The translations under genes and the position numbers were made by a program. Below, one piece after another: positions 61,701-64,000 of a stretch of 64,000 nucleotides of DNA. The notes below the pieces were generated by a model, which saw only the letters and a list, made by a program, of their open reading frames with translations, was not told the origin of the DNA and made no database searches. Numbering within the stretch: position 1 is the stretch's first letter; each line of letters starts with the position of its first letter. This DNA comes from Schistosoma mansoni (Eukaryota > Platyhelminthes > Trematoda > Strigeidida > Schistosomatidae), in NCBI RefSeq assembly GCF_000237925.1, contig NW_017386033.1:124001-188000 (forward strand), in the 5' to 3' direction.

Positions 61701-62443
61701 GACCACACTGGATCCTGGTCGGTAGAATTTGATCAACACTAAAGGACTGGAAAAATATGATATTTGTCTTTACCAACACATCAGTCAATTAAACATGTTC
61801 AGTATGAAATCTCACATGTTTCTTCATTTTATAATTAGTTTAAATTTCGTACGTTAGTATATTTCATTCACTCGATATATTGAGTGATTCGTTGGTATTT
61901 TTACACCTAATATATAAAATCAATTCACGTAGTTCAGTAACAATATATGTATTTCCATTTATTGAACCGGCAAAGGTCATACCAACGAGAAGTTACTAAA
62001 TATTTACAAAATACATATACATACCCTTCAATCGTCCATGCGAATCTTTCGATGTGTTCTGCCATTTGTACTGTCTTCTCTTCTGGTCTCCAAGTATTTT
62101 GGCAACGCAGTGCTTTCTATGCATTGAAACGTTTTACACCGTCTGACAGTTGTAGCAACCTTGACGTTACGTTCCGCTACACACTACTTACAGACAACCA
62201 TGTGAGTAGCGTCCACTACAATATCATTGGTTTGTGTACGTTTTCAGTCGTTTACAGTTGTCCATAGTGAAAACTAGTTTTGTGTGATCATTAGTTTCAT
62301 TTCAAGATAGCAAGAAAATACAATCAATTTAATAAAAATTTATTGTGCAATTTCTGCATGCTTAACAAACTCTAAATAGTAATAAAACTTCCATAATTGG
62401 AATCCAAAAATGAAGAATATTTGAGCGAACAATTATTTTCAAT
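58755..62443. other. downstream of ACAP exon 5; old repeats, no clear exon
   Basis: Presumably intron and 3' region of the ACAP gene. Repeat-like, GC-richer stretches lie at 58870-59110 and 61540-62270. An orphan open frame occupies 60810-61040. I could not find the expected last ACAP exon. Confidence 0.4.
58772..58794. repeat. (ATT)n microsatellite
   Basis: An ATT trinucleotide run just after the last recognised ACAP exon. It makes the reading frame look artificially open past the exon. Confidence 0.95.
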
Positions 62444-62643
62444 NNNNNNNNNNNNNNNNNNNNNNNNNNNNNNNNNNNNNNNNNNNNNNNNNNNNNNNNN
62501 NNNNNNNNNNNNNNNNNNNNNNNNNNNNNNNNNNNNNNNNNNNNNNNNNNNNNNNNNNNNNNNNNNNNNNNNNNNNNNNNNNNNNNNNNNNNNNNNNNNN
62601 NNNNNNNNNNNNNNNNNNNNNNNNNNNNNNNNNNNNNNNNNNN
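62444..62643. other. assembly gap (200 N)
   Basis: Exactly 200 N, flanked by inverted-repeat sequence that probably broke the assembly. Confidence 0.99.
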
Positions 62644-62738
62644 CTAGCATACAATCGATGTCCTAGTGATGGCACTGTGCAGATACATCTTAATTGTCAA
62701 AAAATCTCCCTAGACTATTCGTAAATGACCAGGAGTAG

Positions 62739-63063
62739 AGCGCAACACTTGTCTTCAATCACTTCACCAACAGGCTCTACATTTATAAGTCCGTAATTAT
62801 CATGATATCCTACTAGGGCCATAAATGAGGCATGTATTAATGAATTTGACAATGTTATATGTTAAAATATATATATATGTCGTATATATATGTCGTAACA
62901 AATGCAAACGTTCACCATTTTTTAACATATAACATTGTCAAATTCATTAATACATGCCTCATTTTTGGCCTTTGTAAAATATCACAATAATTATGGACTT
63001 ATAACTGTAGAGCCTGATGATGAAGTTATTGAAAACAATTGTTCGCTCAAATATTGTTCATTT
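62739..63063. repeat. long inverted repeat
   Basis: Inner arms 62816-62867 and 62918-62970 (AATGAGGCATGTATTAATGA and its complement) are almost perfect. The outer arms (to 62739 and about 63055) are clearly diverged but still alignable. The loop of about 50 bases contains TA runs. A third related segment sits inverted at 62397-62443, cut by the gap. Confidence 0.8.
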
Positions 63064-64000
63064 TTGAATTATCTATGGGGATTTTTAAACTAATAATTGG
63101 AATCTTTAGAGTGCCTTCCCTAAGACTTGAAATTTATGTTAACCCAACTGATATTCTCAACTTCTCACCTCATAAATTGCATACAATCTATCCTTGTAAA
63201 ACAAAAGAAATAGTTTTCTTATTATTTCTATAGATATATCAAACTTATATGGATAACATTCGTTTAGTATGATAAAATCACTGCATTTACGATTACGGAA
63301 TTCACACAAGAGCCAATTAACACAAATATGCAATGAGTCCATGCAAGTAATTGTGATGTAATAGGCCATCGTGTGTTCAGTATTTTTCGTTCGGAGGTAA
63401 CCAAAATGTAGATCCTATACTGCATTCTTTGAACCTCTGATTATTTTTAATAATGATGTTACGGACCTTCAGGAAATTCATTTTGTGTAGTTAAGAATCA
63501 CATAATCCAACAATTAATTACATTAATTGCAGACTTTTCACCGGTCGGTCTCAGTATTAACAAGTACTGGGATCTAAATAACAGCTTATAATTGGTTATC
63601 ACTTCATATTCTTGATTCAATTCTGTACAGGACTGAGACCATTCGTAACGAAAACAGCAGTGACTATTATACTGAACAATGCTTGTTTAAATCTTATATG
63701 GATAATGATTACATTTGAGATTTTCTAAGGATTAATGAATTTTAGTAGCCCGTGGGATTTTTAAGCTTATTATATTCCAGAGAAAATTGATAATTTACTT
63801 GTTTATTATGCGTTCAATCATGTTTTTTTTCCAGGTTTCAGGTTTACATTTTAGTTCATGATTATTTAAACAAAAATACCAGACATTTATTTCATTGTGA
63901 AATTTTCATTAAAACCAAGTCATTTTAAAGTGTTGTATACACATAGAGAGACCTTATGGTTATGGAGATGTAAAGTAGACCATAGATCATAAATTATTTT
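63064..64000. other. AT-rich DNA, no gene seen
   Basis: No exon or recognisable element in the last 0.9 kb. Confidence 0.4.

Noticed and set aside
61947-62267. 106-codon frame near 62 kb
   Set aside because: No family resemblance, starts with a non-ATG codon, and the surrounding sequence looks like a repeat.
1-64000. CRISPR arrays, bacterial operons, rRNA genes
   Set aside because: The window is split-gene eukaryotic DNA. No regularly spaced short repeats, polycistronic gene runs or rRNA sequence were seen.

Overview
This is AT-rich animal DNA, best explained as a blood fluke of the genus Schistosoma. The evidence is repeats carrying the schistosome Sm-alpha hammerhead ribozyme, many Penelope-like and CR1/RTE-type retroelement remnants, long TA runs, a 34-base intron near a gene start, and three 200-N assembly gaps. 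The species cannot be fixed from this window.

Four protein-coding genes can be built. (1) 1481-15636, plus strand: a seven-exon SMYD4-like TPR/SET/MYND protein of 828 aa. (2) 24391-25533, plus strand: an uninterrupted class IV (Brn-3/POU4-like) POU-homeodomain factor of about 380 aa. (3) 39023-42897, minus strand: a complete four-coding-exon mitochondrial ornithine carrier (SLC25A15-like) of 312 aa. (4) 49720-58754 and beyond, plus strand: an ACAP-type BAR-PH-ArfGAP-ankyrin protein whose last exon(s) I could not find. All coding exons of genes 1 and 3, and the five found for gene 4, join with matching phases at GT-AG sites. The four genes have unrelated roles (methyltransferase-like regulator, neuronal-type transcription factor, urea-cycle-type carrier, Arf/membrane traffic), so no shared pathway is implied.

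The rest is introns and intergenic DNA dense in mobile elements. A roughly 510-bp SINE-like repeat with an AAAT-rich tail (called family A here) occurs six times, inside or beside genes 1 and 4 and once between genes. Sm-alpha copies lie at 16.7-18.1, 21.0, 22.2, 25.8, 31.8 and 56.1 kb. A 506-bp solo LTR lies at 27.2 kb. A sister copy at 34.9 kb has inserted into a Penelope-like element whose RT and GIY-YIG domains remain readable. A decayed CR1-clade LINE with a PHD-finger ORF1 fills 45.1-47.3 kb, and an RTE-like LINE tail lies at 29.5 kb.

The most interesting structure is the Sm-alpha copy at 31.8-32.2 kb. It is a 353-bp unit with a perfect 14-bp target-site duplication. It carries a complete hammerhead, a tRNA-like promoter and a second, antisense hammerhead plus antisense tail in one transcription unit. 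Two other copies share parts of this inverted design.
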